Of a DNA stretch of 64,000 nucleotides, positions 11,372 to 23,085 are shown in pieces. The first letter of the stretch is position 1, and every line of letters starts with the position of its first letter. The stretch covers positions 558,001 to 622,000 of the forward strand of contig VNKQ01000003.1 in assembly GCA_016508695.1 (NCBI GenBank), written 5' to 3'. The notes under the pieces were generated by a model, which saw only the letters and a program-made list of their open reading frames with translations, made no database searches and was not told the origin of the DNA. A program made the position numbers and the translations under genes. The DNA comes from Hyphodiscus hymeniophilus (taxonomy: Eukaryota > Ascomycota > Leotiomycetes > Helotiales > Hyphodiscaceae).

Positions 11372-13345
11372 TTACTCTGACCTTGTAGCATACCTCGACC
11401 ACGATCTGATCTTGGGCCCATAAAAGTAGAAAGCATAAGGCACAGGAACCATGAGAGCGGAAATCGCACCCAGAATCGTCAACGTCCAGTGCACACCCAA
11501 ATTCTCATAGAATCTAGACATAAAGTTAGCCATTAAATCCAGAAAAATGGAGAGGAAGTCACCACTTACGGGATACCAACTTCCACCATTCCACCAGCGG
11601 CGACATAACGGATTAGCGTCAGACTCGCCAGTGCAGACGCAGCATACATCTCGTAAGAATCGATGATATACTGATATGTGCTAATAAAAATGCACAAAAT
11701 GCCATAGCCAAACACAACCGAAGCTATGAGGCCCGACCAGTGAGAGATACTGGGATAATTGGTCCACCCCATCCAGAAGAGAGATATTGGGACAGCCGGT
11801 GCTCCGAACATGGCAAACCACAACCTCTTCTCGGGCGGCAACTTGGCGTTCGGGCCATCTCTTGCCCTGGCTGCAGCTAGATCGCGTTTCGCCCAGTAAT
11901 GGATTAGTGGCACTAGGAGACTCGCAAAACAGAGTCCAATTCCAATTCCTATGAAACTCAATCCCGTTATTCCCTCGGAAAACCCGTAGGTCTCGCCGAA
12001 AACATAACTATAGCCGTCCAAGAACGTGAACAGGATGATATAGACGACTGTGAGATAGATTGCAAATAGAACGACGATCGGCTCCCGAATGGTAAGGAGG
12101 AAGGGTCGATAGAGTGCGTGCAGTAGACGCTTTTGGAAGGACTCCGCCCGGATTTCGACGGCTGCCACATAGCGGTCGTCTCCAGTGATTTGGCGCAAGT
12201 GTGCGGCTTTCCATTTCAAAAGGATAGGAGCAAATGTCTCCGGTTGGAAAAGGACAACGAGTCCGAGAATCAGGCCAGATATTATGAGGGTGATCCATTC
12301 GCACCAGCGCCAGGAGACAACACTTGATTGTCCGATGAAGCCACCAACTACTGGACCAAAGATTGGCCCCATAAAGGCAGCGTTTGCGAATACTGGAAAA
12401 GCGTACACACGCTCCATGGGGTCCCAGAGATCTGAGAGGGAGCCTCCGGCGCATGTCAGGGGCGTGGAGCCAAAGAATCCAGCCAAGAAGCGGAAGGCAA
12501 GCTGTGCTCCGATATTAGGCGCAAGGCCAGATGCCACTACAACCGAGGTCAGCGTAAGTCCCGAGTAGAAAGTGGCTAGAAAACCTACTAATCCAGATCA
12601 TGTAGATAAACAAAGTGACAATATACACTGGATTTCTCCCAACAGTCTCCGAGATTGGGCCAGCAAACAGAGCACCAAACCCAAAGCCCACCAGAAACAA
12701 TCCTGTAGCTAGAGATTCCGTAACCTGACTAACGCCGAACTCCTCGCTTGCTTGCCTCAGAGCCGCCGAATCGATAGAGGACGCAAATCCAACAATGAAA
12801 CCAATAGAAGCAATCAATATCGTGGCGGATATCCTTGTTACTAGAGACCATCTGTGCGGATTCGAAGGATCGTTCTCCGATTCATATCCAACAACAAAAA
12901 CTGTTTCTCTTTCCTCACCCTTCTCATTTCCTTTCCCTTTACCCATACCACTTCTCCTCGTTCTCGTCTTCGTAAGTTCCTTCGACAACTGCCTGACCTC
13001 AATCCCCGTCATCGCATGACCCATCCTCGTCCCAAAACTTTGCCTCGTCGTCGTCGTATTAATCGTTTCTCCCCTTTGGAGCTCCTCGCCCTCCATGCCC
13101 TCCTCATCCTTCAAACCTGGAAGCTCTCCAGGCTGTTCAGCCTTCTCCGGATCGCGGTAATCGGGGCTTTCAGCATCATCAATGGACGAACTCCGATGCG
13201 TAACCGTCTCATCTAGATCCTCCGTGCTCTCACCCTCAGCGTTCACACGGTCCAGAGCCTCAGCGCGCTTGCGATCTCGTTCATATTGCTGTCTGGCTTG
13301 TTTTTCAAAGCGTCGGTACTGGAGAATGGACTGCATATCTTCCAA
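11372..13345 (-). CDS. MFS transporter, DHA1-type multidrug/polyamine exporter
   Basis: Exons, in coding order, are 13345-12589, 12536-11570 and 11513-11372; they give 621 residues. About 160 N-terminal residues are charged and cytosolic. NPHRW, the entry motif of fungal DHA1 carriers, precedes the first membrane helix. The loop after helix 2 carries the motif-A remnant GPISETVGR, and PVFANAAFMGPIFGPVVGGF in helices 4-5 is typical of drug:H+ antiporters. Without the two introns, which have GTAGGT and GTAAGT donors, the frame stops at both joins. The last exon supplies the final helix and the short basic tail ending RYATRSE. The protein should export small molecules across the plasma membrane; the substrate cannot be read from sequence. 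A perfect TGACGTCA site lies 196 bp upstream of the ATG. Confidence 0.92.
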
Positions 13346-14082
13346 TCCAAGCTTGAAAATGCTCAGGAGCGAACGGACAAAAGAAAAAGAGACGAAGGTT
13401 CAAAAATAATTAGCTTAAAGAAATAACAGAGACGAAAAAAACCCCACTTTAAGACGACCCCCATTACTCATGAAAATCGAGAATGGCCGGCAGTCATGCA
13501 GAGCCACTGGAGCCCCAGCAAATTTGTAATTCGGGAGTGCTGACGTCAAGGTACCGGTAGGGGTTTGTTGTGCGCCAGGGAGCTGTCAACGGGTAGAACG
13601 GCCTCTAAGCTCCCAGCGAGCGTGAGCTTGTTGTACGGAGTGAGCACGCGGATGAAGATACCGGTACAATCGTGCGCTCGTTTACTATCGCCGAAGAACG
13701 CCGGATTCGGCAAACAATTGGATGATTACAACAATCAGTTAAAGTTGGTAAAGATGATTTATTACTGATCTAGGAGCGTGAAAGGCGTGGGCGGCGCGAG
13801 CTACTGCGCGATTAGTGTACTTTCCTGAAAAGTCAACGTCGGCCGGGAATAAGAAGAGTCTGCGGAGATGCGAAACAGCAGAGTGGTCACTGGTCAGCCG
13901 CGTGAAATACGAAGACATATTGGGTGTCTCTGGCTTTGTGGTGCCTCTGAGTCATGTTCGTGGTAACAACAGGGCAGGGAAAACATATGAACATCTGGGT
14001 GTTGAATTGCATATCGCATAGTCTATTTTGAAATGCGTGCTCCTACTATACATATCTATCGTATAACATCGGTACATGCCGT
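13346..14082. other. Intergenic region upstream of the transporter
   Basis: Apart from the CRE palindrome at 13541, no gene or strong signal is seen. It should hold the transporter promoter and the mcr1 3' region. Confidence 0.45.
13541..13548. promoter_or_regulatory. CRE-type palindrome TGACGTCA
   Basis: A perfect 8-bp CRE site 196 bp upstream of the transporter ATG. In fungi such sites are bound by ATF/CREB bZIP factors (for example Atf1/AtfA). Position supports a role in regulating the transporter, but one 8-mer can occur by chance. Confidence 0.4.
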
Positions 14083-15237
14083 CTAAAACTTGTATACCTG
14101 ATCTTTCGTGTATCCCAACTGCTCAAGAACACTTCCATCAAGCTCTCCCTGATCCGATGGGCTCTTCTTCACTCCGGATAGAGCCTTGTACATTCCCGGT
14201 GGTCCACAGACGAAGATTTTGATATTCTCGCTCTTTGGCTCAGGAAGAACAGTCTTCAATAACTCCTTGTTAATAAAGCCCTTTCCACCCTTCCATTCCT
14301 TCGGCGGATTGTCAAGAACGTAGAATGCTCTGAATCGTTGAGGGTAGGTATTTTCAAGGTCTTCAAACTCCCTCTTTAGCAGAATGTCCTCTTCAGTGAC
14401 GTTGGCAAATACGAGAGTGACCTTAGTCTTGTCTTCGGGGTTGGAGAAGATTGCCCGTGCCAGCTGGTACATTGGAGTGATTCCGGTGCCTCCGGAAATC
14501 AAGGCAATGTGGTTGTGCTTGTTTGGTGACCAAGGGTATTTGGGGATGGGTCCTTTGAAGTCGAGTCTCTGACCTGGTTCCATATCGTGAAGATGTTCAG
14601 ACATAGCTCCATTGGGATATTTCTTAACTAGAAGATCAAGGAAGCCTTTCTCGCCTGCACAACGTTAACAATCGTCTTGCAATCAAGAAGCATCGATCCT
14701 ACCTTCATCACTGACTGGCGTGTATGGTCGGATGGCAGGTTTTTCCATCTCGGGCCCTTTGTACTTCGTAAGAAGGGCAGATGCAATGTGCAAACCGCTG
14801 ACTTGATCCTCCTCTGGAAGCGCAAAACGGAACTTCTTCGTATTATGATTGATGTTTTCGACGGAGTCGAGCTTCAACGAGATGAAGCCTTGATCACCAC
14901 CAGTGAGAGCGCTCTTGGTCGTGACCCCTTCGGCTTTGTCCTTTGCTTGGCCAACAGCTGATTTTGCTTTGGCCTCTGCCTCCTGTGCGGCATTCTTGAC
15001 CTTGCCGGGATTCTGGCTGTAGTAGTAATATCCACCACCACCAGCTAGGACTGTAGCAACTCCAGCGTACAGCAGGGTGTTCGATCCGCCGCTCGACGGT
15101 TCGGTAGCATATCGACGGTATTGCTTGAATTTGTCAGTCCGGCTGTGACATGGAAAATGGGTCAATTGTAGCAATAAAGATCTTGTACTCACAGTCTTCA
15201 ACGGCTGAACGGCTCTGAATGCTTGACGTGCAAACAT
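14083..15237 (-). CDS. mcr1: NADH-cytochrome b5 reductase 2, mitochondrial
   Basis: Exons, in coding order, are 15237-15193, 15123-14703 and 14654-14083; they give 345 residues. The protein reduces cytochrome b5 with NADH via FAD at the outer mitochondrial membrane/intermembrane space and supports sterol synthesis and ascorbyl radical recycling. The order of parts fits Mcr1: a basic presequence (MFARQAFRAVQPLKT joined to QYRRYATE), a Gly-rich membrane span with YYYY, an Ala/Lys linker, the FAD motif RPYTPVS, GGTGITPMYQL for NADH, and CGPPGMYKALSG near the C-terminus. The first intron ends at TTCAAG, ten bases after a CTGAC branch site; the nearer CACAG would break the frame. The second intron has GTAGGA/TGCAG ends. 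Confidence 0.96.
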
Positions 15238-15782
15238 GATTGATATCGTGGTGAGAGAAGGAGTCTGTTGGGTGATGATTGCTCAGCGACAGAGCTGTGA
15301 ATCTCAAAGCTCGGGCCTCCATGACGTCGCTCCGAGAGAAAGCTCGTGCTCATCGACATTGACCATTGTGATCATACGAATACGAAAAGGTACTCAAACA
15401 TCGAGCAGCAGCCTCACAATTCGGTTCGAAACCAGGAATGTGCTGTAAGGCTTTCCTATACTTGCGATCTTCGATTATGCATTTTGGCTTAAACCCTCCC
15501 TATGTCATGATCCAAAGAGCACCCGAAACTGTAAGTCATTGATTTTTTGAGGTTATCAGGATATGTTTCCTACAGGAGTATCCCTCTAATAGCTAAACGC
15601 AACTATTAAGCAATTGACTGGGCGCGGGTAGAACTTCTCAATCTCTAGAGTGTCAAATTCCAGTCTCTTCCGAAGCTCATTTCTTTCCGTCCCAAATAAT
15701 GCACTGATATAGGCCGCATCGTCCAAATCACTCTTTTCTCGCTCGTATATGAAATATGTTTTCAATCCCATCAATCCTCCTG
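15238..15782. other. mcr1 promoter and DUF2237 3' flank
   Basis: No gene is supported. A minus-strand open frame at 15586-15774 lacks motifs and lies where the 3' untranslated region of the neighbouring gene is expected. Confidence 0.4.
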
Positions 15783-16408
15783 CTACTCCCTACTAGTCAT
15801 ATCCCCTTTCCCAGCCAGCTCTGTCCTCTCTTTAATAGCACCGCCCATACCCCCCCTTCTACTCTGGGCGACATTACTCGCATTTCCCGCCTCCGGCTCC
15901 GCAGCGAATTTCTTCAAGTCCTCCAGACCAACAACATCGAGCGCCTTCTCATTTGTAGCATGGAGATGAACCTTCGGGACCAGATCTCCCTTATCGTCTG
16001 AGTTCTTGGCGTGGTCCATAGCTTCCTTCCAGCGAGCGGCGCAGAGGCACCATTTGCAGCCTGCCGTGAGACCGATACGACGGAGGTTGTTGCCCCTGGA
16101 GGCGGAGAAGTCTAGGAAGTCGTCTGTAAGTGTTGCTATGAGATGTCAGTTGAAAGGTTTGGGAGTGGTGGGAAGCCGGAGGGTAACTTACCTGCTACTG
16201 AATGATTTCCGGTATCTTCTGGACCTACTTCACAGTATCCATTTCGATAGAATCCAGTCATGGGCTCTTTACTGAAGAGCCCGAGGGGCTTCTTCATAAC
16301 TGTGTCTCGTCAACACTTTCCTCAATCCGGTGCCCTAGGCTGATCGGGATACAAGAAAATAGATCTACCATTAAGAGACTTATGAGCAGTTCCGAAATTG
16401 CCAGCCAT
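15783..16408 (-). CDS. DUF2237 family protein
   Basis: Exons, in coding order, are 16408-16369, 16299-16192 and 16135-15783; they give 166 residues. The spliced N-terminus reads KSLNVMKKPL, then MTGFYRNGYC and GPEDTGNHSV. After the second splice come TDDFLDFSASRGN and GCKWCLCAARWKEAM, followed by HLHATNEKALDVVGLEDLKK. These are the ordered blocks of DUF2237, a small family best known from bacteria. The CxxCxC cluster suggests metal or redox chemistry, but the function is unknown. A 40-residue tail beyond the domain is low in complexity. A TCACGTGA element lies about 390 bp upstream. Confidence 0.9.
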
Positions 16409-16796
16409 TGTGAGATGAGGAAATGAGAGATAAATGAGATGGCACAGGAGAATTAGGATGAGCTTTGATTTCATCCCAAAGCACCACAAGTGCAAAGAAC
16501 TGTACCTGAATTGATGATGCGTGTACTAGTTTCCCATGGCGGAATCCTAGAATGCGATGGTGACGTCTAGATCTCCAGATCTGGGCTTCCCGCGATCTGC
16601 GGAGACCAGGTAATCTGCAGATCACCAGTAGATTCCACAAGCAACTTTGATACCTTAGAGCAGTTTGTCTTCTCCAGTACTTTCCACCTCACTACAGTAA
16701 TAAGTAATTGCATACGAAGGTACTCTTCCCAAGCGAGGAAGCACCGGGTAGAGCAAGAGCTAGAGCTTTTCGGGATCGTGGACATGGTAGCTAGAG

Positions 16797-16804
16797 TCAC
16801 GTGA
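16797..16804. promoter_or_regulatory. Palindromic E-box TCACGTGA
   Basis: A perfect 8-bp E-box about 390 bp upstream of the DUF2237 gene. It is the type bound by bHLH factors such as Cbf1/Pho4/SREBP homologues. Functional use is inferred from position only. Confidence 0.3.
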
Positions 16805-17656
16805 TAACTCCGTGCCCCACTGAAACAAAGCGAAACAAAGCCCGCCTAAAATAGATTCATTCTCCAAGCGCCATTTGAATATCGTGATCGAATTGAGAAA
16901 GATCTGCTGCATAAACCTACTTATTGCACATACTTTATTATTCCGTCAATATGTGTGAGTGTGCAGAATAGGCAAATGGGCTCTGCTACATCTCCATCGC
17001 GGATCTGCTCTGCGAGGTACGCTGCAGCTCCATAGCCAGGGACTTAACCGTCGGATGTGGATTTCCATGCCCACGTGAATAACGGGAGGGGGTCTGGAAC
17101 CTCACTTGGTGGCTCGAAGGGCATCACATCTCTCCCTTTCCCCAGCACCGTACCGAGTATCTTCACGCCTCACTCCATCATAAGACGCATCAGACGCTGG
17201 TCTCAAGAAGAGGAGCATACATATTTATACCTTCCCGAAAACTCTTGGAGTAGCCTCAGACAACCGTTCGCAATGAGGAAACATTTGACGATATCTTAGC
17301 ACCAAAACGCCAATCGATAGTTCGACCCCCACCCACCATCGCCAGGGATTCGACGGGCCGCGGCTTGTCCCCAAACTGTGCGTGCAGATGTGCAGATCCG
17401 ACCTTCCAGATGGGATGCGAATTATGCCATTTGGGATGAAAGAGGATGGTCTGGAGGTACCGACCGGATCACAGATTTCTAGGACACTGTTACGTTCCAC
17501 ACTCGCTGTTGCATCGCGCGAGTGGAAATGCATGCCATGTAGAGGTACCGCCTGGTGGTGAGCGGTGAGTTTGGAGCTGTGGATATTGAGGAGCTGAAAG
17601 CTTGGTTGCACCGGTACTCATATCCGATCGAGTACGAGATGGATGGACGCGCACTG

Positions 17657-17675
17657 GATGATGATGATGATGATG
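17657..17675. repeat. (GAT)6 microsatellite
   Basis: Six uninterrupted GAT units. In one plus-strand frame they encode an Asp run inside an open frame of doubtful reality. Confidence 0.8.
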
Positions 17676-18471
17676 CTGACGATGGCAAACACTCTCAGCC
17701 CTCTGCTTACTTTCGCCTCTGCCATGTCACACCGATCTGTAAGGGATGCTGCATTGGCATTTGGGAGGATGGAGGATGAGTAAGGGGGTCTTTTGTGAGG
17801 GCTGGGGTTTGTCAGGGGACGGTGAAGTGCTGACCGCAGTGCAGGCTCTGGTTACTCGATTCGTGTTGGTGTTGGCATTGATGACTGGTGACTTGTTTCG
17901 GCGATAGTGTTCCTGGGAAGTTCGTTGAATTTCTCGAACAGTTGAGTGAATGTTTTCAGAGGGCGGTTGCATTTTCCATGTCTCGGAGAACGAGGACAGC
18001 TTAGTACTTGAGGTCACTAACGACGCTTCTTGAATTATAGAGCGCTAGGTTCATGAACGAAGTGGTCCTTAGGACTGACTTGCAATAAATCGTAAAACGC
18101 GAGGAGATACGGTACCTTTTACAGATCCATGCAAAGTAGCGTTGAGTTGCAACCCGAGATCCCGAATGTCATTCGCTTGCAAGCACAAATGGTTCTGAGT
18201 CGCGGGTGGAGGAAGGAGGTTCGTTAACTGAGAAGTCCAAACTTCCCTTTTCGGAACTGCATTCAAAGAAGTTTCAAGGCATATCTCTAGATAAGGTACG
18301 CTTTTGCCTTTCAATTCAGATTTCGTTCCCTCCATGCCTGAGAATGGAAAGAACTTAAGACAAAGGTTCGGACGCATCCAACTCAATTAGATCGACAGAG
18401 GACTTTTGAGATTCCCTTTGAGGCACGAGTCCGTAGAAAAGCGCCGAGGGCTTTTCTGCAAAAATGGAAGT

Positions 18472-18492
18472 GCATGCATGCAGCATGCATGC
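18472..18492. repeat. Inverted repeat of GCATGCATGC around one base
   Basis: Two identical self-complementary 10-mers flank a central A. The 21-bp unit alternates purine and pyrimidine over both arms. Confidence 0.85.
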
Positions 18493-20279
18493 TTTGGGTC
18501 ATCGGCCAAATCGACCCCTCCATACGACTCTTCCCCTCCTTCTCATGCCAAACCTACTTTTGCCCGTCATTCTTCGGCCCTTTCTTGCGGTGCGGTCCCT
18601 GCGGTAGAAGTTGTTGATTAATTTGTGTGCAAGAGAAACATCTTTTGATGCTACACTAATCTGTAACGGACCACCTCGAATTTCAAAGTGCAGCTGCTGT
18701 AAGACTCGAGGGTGGTCCATGTGGTCGCACGGAATCCTCGCCAATGCGGAGGCTTCCGTAGCACGGGAGATCCATTCGGTGTTACAGAGTGAAATCTCAC
18801 ACAAACCCCAATCTCTCCAGCAACAGGAAGTCTCAGCCAGTCAATCACAGACGAGAGACATCCAATTTCTCCGAAAGATGTTGTCCGGAGATCGCGATGG
18901 GCCTACGGAGGTATATATCTGCCAGGCATGAACGTTCCAAATCATCCCAAGTCTCGACGACTTTTGCCTGTGTGAAACTTTGAGCCGGACCGTGGGCCTC
19001 GATCTTATGTCTATCATCGGGCTAAATACTCGTGGCGTAAATCTGGTTGGCGCCGTGTTGGCGGAACTGGCATCGGGATTTCGGGGAGGCTGGGAAAAGT
19101 TTAGTCTGATGGAGCAATGGAGGACATGGGACAAGTTTGGTCCATAAGGACGATAGAGTTACGGAGTAAGATTTTCGACTTGTAAGAAGCAGAAAACCAT
19201 TATGCTATGGAAAGAGGCTCGAGATGAGCATAGAGAATTAGAGATGGACCTTTGGCTTGGTGCACAGCAGAACAGAACATTCAGTACTGTACAGTATCTA
19301 ATTAAATGACTGACATTAAGTGCTGGAGTGATTCCGCTGGGTGGCCGGGTGATACGTTACCTACCGTGTACTCCATTTGCTTTGAGCTTGGATTATTATC
19401 ATTACCAATCTTGGTATCAAAATCTTGTGGAGAATACAAGAGGTGAGATAAGGAGAAACGAGAGATGGTCTCTGAACAGTGAATAACTCCTTCGGATAAT
19501 CGAGGATCTCTTCAGCACCTGTAGAGTCAAAACATAGGCGGCAACAAACAATTCGACTGCCCCCTCCAGCCCCAAGCGCAAAGGTCCAGTAGTTCTGGCT
19601 GTGTCTCCCAAGAAGGATTCCTAGGTCAGGTACCGGAAAAGATGCACTGGCGATGCAACCGCACTCCTTGGTAAGCAGAGAGCAGACTGCAGAAGGAAGA
19701 ATACGGGAAGGTCTGACTTACATGCTCTAGCTGCATGTCGGTACGGTACATGCTCCGTACAGTAGGAGGAGGGGAGGGAAGGACGGAGGGAAAGCGAATC
19801 TGATATTCAAATCCAATTCTTCTGCTTTCCATCCCCTCCTCACGGTGCTCACTCCAATCCATTCCGATCCATTCCCTCACTTCCCCTCCCTTCCCAAGCC
19901 ATGCCATCCCGTCCAGCCCAATCCCGACCGGATCTTCTTCATGGTGGGTGTTGTACTCTGAGGAACTGTGCAGTGTGGGCCATATTTGTGCAGCCACCTG
20001 GCGGAATTGGTGAAGCGAACGGGACGTAGGGGACCCCCATAGCCATATCCATTCCTCTCGTACAGACTGACAGTACTGTAATCCCAGTCTGAAATCAGCT
20101 GGATAGAGAGCCGAGAGCCCATCCACGCCCCATTGTGTCCCCCCTGGACCGGCCAAGCCAATCAATCGGATCCACTGCCCAGCCCAGCCCAGCCTACAAA
20201 GCCTTCGAGCCTTACGGAGTACAGCCAGCTGTGCAACACACAACCAGTTGAACCACGCCCGCAAACTTGCTAGAGAAGA

Positions 20280-20352
20280 CTAGACTCCTAGACTACCCAT
20301 ACTACCTACCCATACTACCTACCTGACCTTACCTTACCTTGCCTTACCTAGG
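20280..20352. repeat. Short tandem CTACCCATA and ACCTT repeats
   Basis: Two copies of CCCATACTACCTA followed by ACCTT-type pentamers ending CCTTACCTAGG. Related ACCTTACCT strings occur at 31684-31700, 47962-47978 and 62724-62740, so this is a recurrent intergenic motif. Confidence 0.6.
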
Positions 20353-20774
20353 TACGAAGTAGACTAGCCCACTCGAGAGTCCGCTGGCTGAGCATCCCAA
20401 CTACCTTACCTAAGAACTGGATCCACGCCTCACTCGCTCCTCCCCTCATCATACTGTACCGAACTCCACCATTCACCTCATTCATTGTACTGTACGAAAC
20501 GAAGGAAACGAACTGACCAACGCACCCACGCCCAAACAACGCCCTGTACCACTGGGCAACTGACTGACTGAACAATCGTCGTGTTGTATCCTTTGACTCG
20601 TACTGAATCATTCTATTGCGAAACTGCCCCATTCACGAAACTTTCTGTGACATGGACTTTTATATTGCCTTTATGCAGAGATAGCTTTGTTCGGGCACCG
20701 CCTGAAGAAGAATCGTCCTCCACCCACGAAGAAACCTCGCACAGCTTCGATCGATTCGAAGAAGAACCTCCAAG

Positions 20775-23085
20775 ATGCCGTCCCTCAGCATCCCAGAGTC
20801 CGGCATGTCCTTTGCAGGCCCATCGAAGCCGGACTCGACGATGCCAACCGCCCTCGGTCTGACCTTGACGGACGGGGTGATCGAGGAGATGATCAAATGC
20901 GTTCAGAATGGGAAACCGATTCAATTGTTACTAGGAGACCATCCTGTAAGCACATGGCATTCAATTGTGTTCTAGCGGCAATGGCTTGTCGGCGGCGTGG
21001 GCGGTTCAGTTCACTTTCAAATGATCTATTCACTTTTGCCGACGAGACAATACCTGGGGCGTCCTATTGTGACCGCGACTCCCACGAGCCTCACGAAAAT
21101 TAGCTAACTTCGAAACCTTCGCACAGAAACTTTCTTACGGAACCAAGATACAACCTCTATCTACATCTGAAAGCTCCTTCACGCACGAACTCTATCGAAG
21201 CTCGTCGTCCAATTCCAAAACCGAATCCTCGAACAATCTCGAGATGTACCGCCCACTACCAGACTCCAGAAGGGGGGAGACAAAGGTTGAAAATAAACCC
21301 CATCCCCAATTTCTTGCCATGCTTGGTGTCAAAGCATTCATGATCAAGAAGCCTACCCCGACGCAAGCTGCGAAACCAACCCCAAAGCCAACTCCCACCA
21401 CCACCTCCACCATTTCCACGCCTGCCTCCAAGAACACTTCCCTTACGCCCGGTACCGACGCAGCTCTCGCAGCATTACAGAGTTCAATGGCCAACGAGAA
21501 CGCGAAGAAGGCAGGAAATACGTATGATTGGTATCCCCAAGCTGAATTACTCAAGCTGACTTCTACTAGCACCAAGTTCGTGAAAGATATGCCCCTCCAA
21601 AACCAGCGAAAGGGAGCTACTGCGACGAAGTTAGGAAACAGAAGCAAGTTCCTTCAAGGCTCAGCTCGGTCCACAGATACTACACGATCAATGCCGTCGA
21701 GTCCAAACCTCTCTGGTGTCGGTTCACCTTCCCTTGGCCCAACATCTGCTCCTCTATCTAAGATCCAAGCCGAACAAGCCAAAGCTACTCGCAAGCCCGT
21801 CGTCCACCTACTAGCTATGCGACCCATGGCAGAGAGCGAACTCAAGATCAAAATCCCTGACGCCTCGAATAATGATATCAAGCAAGCCTTGACAAAGGTT
21901 GGAGATTTGAATGACAATAGCGGCAAATGGGAGCTGAGGAAGAACTTCTACAAGGAGCTTGATGTGTTCACCTTCAAGTACCAAAGCGAGGAAGATCGTC
22001 AGCGTGCAATTGATAATGCTGTCAAGCAATATGACAAGCTGCGTATGGGTATCTCGGAGCCTGAGTGGGACAGACTCTTGCCCAAAGAGGAACGTGGTAC
22101 GGGGAAGTGCTTGAGCAAGCTCCAGGCTCAGATTGCTCGAGGCACAGCTGCGAAGACGCCGAAGATCAATGTCCAAAAGGCCGATGATTCTGGTCGTGAC
22201 ACTCCTGGCGGCGGGGATGATGAGGTTGACGGTCTCTTTGGCGACAAGAACTTGAACAAGTTGAAGGGCGAGAACATGACGAGATCTATTTCTCAACCAC
22301 CAACCACCAATTCCAAGAAGGTCAGCGAGAAGGAAGCACAGGCCAAGCGCTTGTTATCCAAGAATCCTACCAAGCCTAAGCCAAAGCCTTCACCAACAAA
22401 GAAGGAGAAGTCCATCCAGAAAGGAGCAGCCAGAGTCCTGTCTTCTCAATTCGTCAGCGACTCTGACGAGGAGGATGATTACATGATTGCTAAACCTAGC
22501 CCACAAGCAAGTGCCAGCAAGAAGCGCGTACGTGAGGAGGATGCGGAAACCAGCGACTCCAGTGTCCCACTCAGCAAGAAGGTCAAGCAGGACACATCAA
22601 ATCACCGCATCTCAGACGCCAGTCAATCTTCACGCACTACCAATACCACTGCATACTCCTCCAGCTCAAGTAAGACCAAAGGCAACTCCCCTCAAAAATC
22701 CTCTCCGTTGGCTTCTTCACCACCAACCAACGCTTCCGAATTCGAGAACTCATCTGGTCACACCTCCTCCTCCGCATCGCCCGCTCATCACTCTTCGCAC
22801 AAGGTCTCTCGATCCCCCATTCACAAACGCCACCAGAAGTCGTCCTCCGTCACATCTTCCGCTTCTTCGACCACCTCCACCCGATCACTTAAGCCCGAGG
22901 TCATGGACCTGGCAAGACGGTACAGAACCTTCTACCCGAAATACGAAGCGCTGCATAAGGAGGTCGCCAGTATGGGAAAGGGTGGTCGACGAGATAGCGA
23001 GAAGGAGCAGATGTTGTTGGATATGCATCAGCGCTTGAGTAATATGAAGAAGGATATCTTGGCCGGGATTGTGGAGGGCAATTAA
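20775..23085 (+). CDS. RNA polymerase II elongation factor ELL-type protein
   Basis: Exons 20775-20945 and 21127-23085 give 709 residues. The N-terminus has the ELL block (GLTLTDGVIEEMIKCVQNGK, then KLSYGTKIQPLS after the splice). The middle holds a winged-helix-like segment (VVHLLAMRPM, followed by a domain with ISEPEWDRLL). About 300 Ser/Lys-rich disordered residues follow. The C-terminal 60 residues form an occludin-homology coiled region (VMDLARRYRTFYPKYEALHK). This is the architecture of ELL factors, which stimulate polymerase II elongation together with EAF partners. The first intron is 181 nt, phase 0. A further 39-nt stretch at 21531-21569 has GT...CTGAC...AG form and no stop, so 13 residues may be optional. 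No EAF gene is seen nearby. Confidence 0.88.

Larger units (their letters stand above)
16409..20774. other. Large gene-poor interval
   Basis: About 4.4 kb without a supported gene. It contains a (GAT)6 run at 17657-17675, an inverted GCATGCATGC repeat at 18472-18492, CT-rich tracts at about 19740-19930 and a block of ACCTT/CTACCCATA repeats at 20280-20352. The ELL promoter and a long leader should occupy the right end. Open frames at 17225-17611 (-), 17555-17779 (+), 18069-18386 (-) and 19626-20264 (-) show no family, splice or signal features. Confidence 0.5.

Noticed and set aside
15421..15433. GGTTCGAAACC resembling a tRNA B box
   Set aside because: No stems, anticodon arm or A box can be folded around it.
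19626..20264. A 212-codon minus-strand frame
   Set aside because: It crosses CT-rich low-complexity DNA upstream of the ELL gene and has no motif or splice support.
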